This document shows, one piece after another, positions 39,186-40,852 of a DNA stretch of 40,852 nucleotides. A program made the position numbers and the translations under genes. The stretch is taken from assembly GCA_036495095.1 (NCBI GenBank), contig DASXNK010000113.1:1-40852 (forward strand), in the 5' to 3' direction. Below the pieces are notes generated by a model, which made no database searches, was not told the origin of the DNA, and saw only the letters and a list, made by a program, of their open reading frames with translations. Source of the stretch: Candidatus Dormiibacterota bacterium. GTDB lineage: Bacteria > Chloroflexota > Dormibacteria > Aeolococcales > Aeolococcaceae. Each line of letters starts with the position of its first letter. Position 1 is the first letter of the stretch.

Positions 39186-40712
39186 ATGATCGCTCGCCGG
39201 TGGCCCGTGTCGCTCTCCCCGGGCGCGCAGCGCCGCCTCCTCGAGATCCTGCCCGGTGCGCTGACCTGGCTGGTGCTGCTGTCTCCGGTGGCGGTCGCCT
39301 TCGCGATCCGGCTCAACGACCCCACCAAGCTGTGGGTGCTCGGCGTCGGCGCCATCCTGCTCGACTGCTACTGGTTCGTGCGCACCACCCTCACGGTGCG
39401 GTCGGTGCGGCGCTCGCTGCGGCGCATCGAGGCGACCGAGGCCACCGACTGGTGGGCGCACTGCCTGGAGATGGAGGTCCCGGAGGGAGCGCCGCACCCC
39501 ACCGAGGTGGTGCAGTGCGCCCTCATCCCCACCTACACCGAGAGCTACTCGGTGCTGCGCGGCACCGTCGCCGCGCTGGCGGCGCAGAACTACCCCGACC
39601 GGCAGCGGGTGGTGGCGATCATCACCAGGGTCACCGACGTCGGCGGCTGGGAGAACGTCGCCCGGCTGCGCGAGGAGTTCGGCGACCGCTTCCTCGCGTT
39701 CCTCCACATCAAGGATCCGCTCCTCCCCGGCATCGTCGTCGGCAAGTCGGCGGCGATGGCCTACGGCGGCCCGGAGCTTCGCCGCGCCTGTGACGAGCTC
39801 GGGCTCGACCCGGCGAACACCCTGGTCACCGACCTCGACTCCGACTTCCGGCTCCATCCCCAGTACTGGGCGTACATCACCGCACAGTTCTGCGCCGCGC
39901 CCGACCGGCTCACCTCGATCTGGCAGCCGGTGCCGCTGTTCACCAACAACCTGTGGAAGGTGCCCGCGGCGGTGCGGGTGATGGCCACCGCCGCCACCCA
40001 GTGGCAGATGTTCCTCCACGACAACCCCCACCGGCTGGTGATGTTCTCGTCCTACACGATGCCGATGCGGCTGCTCACCGAGGTGGGCTACTGGGACAGC
40101 GACGTCATCCCCGAGGACTCGCGCTTCTTCTGGAAGTGCTTCTTCCGGTACGGCGAGCGGCTGCACGTGCGCCCCGCCTTCCTGACCGTGTGCGGCGACG
40201 CACCGAGGGCGCGTGACTACGCGAGCACCCACGTCTCCCAGTACAACCAGATCAAGCGCTGGGCCTGGGGGGTCACCGACATCGCCTACGTCACCACGCG
40301 CATGCTCGAGCACCGCGAGATCCCCTGGCGGCTGCGCGCCCGGCGCCTCGCCTACCTGGTGTTCAACCACCTGACCTGGACCACGCTGCCGGTGCTGCTC
40401 TTCTTCGGCGGCCTGCTCCCCGCCTTCATCGACCTCGACTACAGCCTCAGCACCGCGGCGCAGTGGATCAGCTACGCCACCGCCGGCATCCTCACCCTGA
40501 CCCTGCTCAACACCCTGGTGCTGATCCATACCGACCGCCAGATGTGCGTCAAGCCGGCGGAGTGGCGGTGGTGGCGCCGCTGGTACGCCGACCTGCAGCT
40601 CTTCCTCTACCCGCCGGTCGGTCTGGCGCTCAGCGTGATGCCCGCGCTCGAGGCCCAGACCCGGCTGATGTTCGGCGCCTACATCGAGTACGTGGTCGCC
40701 GAGAAGGGCTGA
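39186..40712 (+). CDS. Membrane-bound family 2 glycosyltransferase
   Basis: A 508-residue integral membrane GT2 enzyme of the processive-type layout. Two N-terminal helices (about 22-65) come first. The catalytic domain has PTYTESYSVLRGT, the nucleotide-metal DLDSD (216-220), the acceptor-base PEDSRFFWK, and QIKRWAWG (Q355-x2-R358-W359), the Q-x-x-R-W motif of processive GT2 enzymes. Three further helices end the protein (about 380-410, 425-450, 470-495). It would use a UDP- or GDP-sugar at the cytosolic face and extend or export a polymer. The neighbouring ugd gene is consistent with UDP-glucuronate as one donor. The ATG at 39186 is chosen by its leaderless promoter and the MIARRWP start. 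Confidence 0.9.
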   Translation: MIARRWPVSLSPGAQRRLLEILPGALTWLVLLSPVAVAFAIRLNDPTKLWVLGVGAILLDCYWFVRTTLTVRSVRRSLRRIEATEATDWWAHCLEMEVPEGAPHPTEVVQCALIPTYTESYSVLRGTVAALAAQNYPDRQRVVAIITRVTDVGGWENVARLREEFGDRFLAFLHIKDPLLPGIVVGKSAAMAYGGPELRRACDELGLDPANTLVTDLDSDFRLHPQYWAYITAQFCAAPDRLTSIWQPVPLFTNNLWKVPAAVRVMATAATQWQMFLHDNPHRLVMFSSYTMPMRLLTEVGYWDSDVIPEDSRFFWKCFFRYGERLHVRPAFLTVCGDAPRARDYASTHVSQYNQIKRWAWGVTDIAYVTTRMLEHREIPWRLRARRLAYLVFNHLTWTTLPVLLFFGGLLPAFIDLDYSLSTAAQWISYATAGILTLTLLNTLVLIHTDRQMCVKPAEWRWWRRWYADLQLFLYPPVGLALSVMPALEAQTRLMFGAYIEYVVAEKG

Positions 40713-40790
40713 CAGAACGCGTCGATCGGACGTAACAGCGCGGTGGTGAACCGTGATCGGGATGTGAAGGTCGCGGACGGAGGCCGCTGC

Positions 40791-40796
40791 TACAAC
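40791..40796 (+). promoter_or_regulatory. -10 box (TACAAC) of a probable leaderless promoter
   Basis: TACAAC ends 7 bases before an ATG at 40804 that opens a frame running off the window edge. It shows the same spacing as the other leaderless candidates. Confidence 0.4.
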
Positions 40797-40803
40797 ATCG
40801 GGG

Positions 40804-40852
40804 ATGACGCCCCGAGAGACCGCCGCGACCGCTCTGCGCCGGGTCCGCCGCC
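40804..40852 (+). CDS. Start of an unidentified gene, truncated by the window edge
   Basis: Only the first 16 codons (MTPRETAATALRRVRR) are inside the window. They form a basic amphipathic start with no recognisable motif. The ATG is supported only by the leaderless promoter-like box at 40791-40796, with no competing frame of any length. Confidence 0.4.
   Translation, partial: MTPRETAATALRRVRR

Noticed and set aside
1-40852. CRISPR arrays, insertion sequences, integrases, rRNA genes
   Set aside because: No regularly spaced repeats, no transposase or recombinase motifs and no rRNA signatures were seen on either strand.

Overview
The window is about 40.9 kb of very GC-rich bacterial chromosome, densely coded, with many ATGA/GTGA start-stop overlaps, GTG starts and several -10 boxes placed so close to the start codon that the mRNAs would be leaderless. 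A LytR-CpsA-Psr (LCP) protein with a LytR_C-like tail, class 1B dihydroorotate dehydrogenase with PyrK, a PyrR-controlled pyr operon and a LAL-type LuxR giant point to a Gram-positive-type (terrabacterial) lineage. My best guess is Candidatus Dormibacterota or a deep actinobacterial/chloroflexotal relative. This is inference from gene content; no rRNA or other marker gene is present.

Layout. 1-4.4 kb: 3' part of succinyl-CoA ligase alpha, a thiolase and two acyl-CoA dehydrogenases (acyl-CoA/TCA metabolism). 4.6-6.4 kb: an LCP cell-wall ligase behind a structured leader. 6.4-12.05 kb, minus strand: a 928-residue LAL regulator, a kelch protein and a phytoene-desaturase-like flavoprotein. 12.1-14.8 kb: MeaB GTPase, an unknown histidine-rich membrane protein (minus) and a DnaJ-type co-chaperone. 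14.9-24.2 kb: pyrimidine operon pyrB-pyrR-pyrC-carAB-pyrK-pyrD, preceded by a PyrR-binding RNA hairpin. Its carA and carB are one 1488-codon reading frame, the most unusual feature of the window.

24.2-31.2 kb: a membrane-anchored branched-chain amino acid-type binding protein, a hybrid PAS histidine kinase/receiver, a NarL-type and an OmpR-type regulator, and a membrane PAS-GGDEF-EAL protein broken by a frameshift in its EAL domain. 31.2-33.4 kb is the most accessory-looking part: a decayed fragment resembling an intradiol ring-cleavage dioxygenase N-terminus abuts tRNA-Lys(UUU), followed by a VapBC-type toxin-antitoxin pair and small hypothetical genes, with strong inverted repeats between convergent genes.

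33.4-40.9 kb: an ECF-like sigma factor with a zinc-finger-like C-terminal tail, a divergent diguanylate cyclase tightly linked to a nitrobindin-like protein and a PlsC acyltransferase, UDP-glucose 6-dehydrogenase, two minus-strand unknowns, a membrane GT2 glycosyltransferase and the first codons of another gene. The UDP-sugar dehydrogenase, the glycosyltransferase and the LCP protein could all serve envelope glycopolymer synthesis, and three signalling genes (one broken) relate to c-di-GMP. The functional links between blocks are inference.
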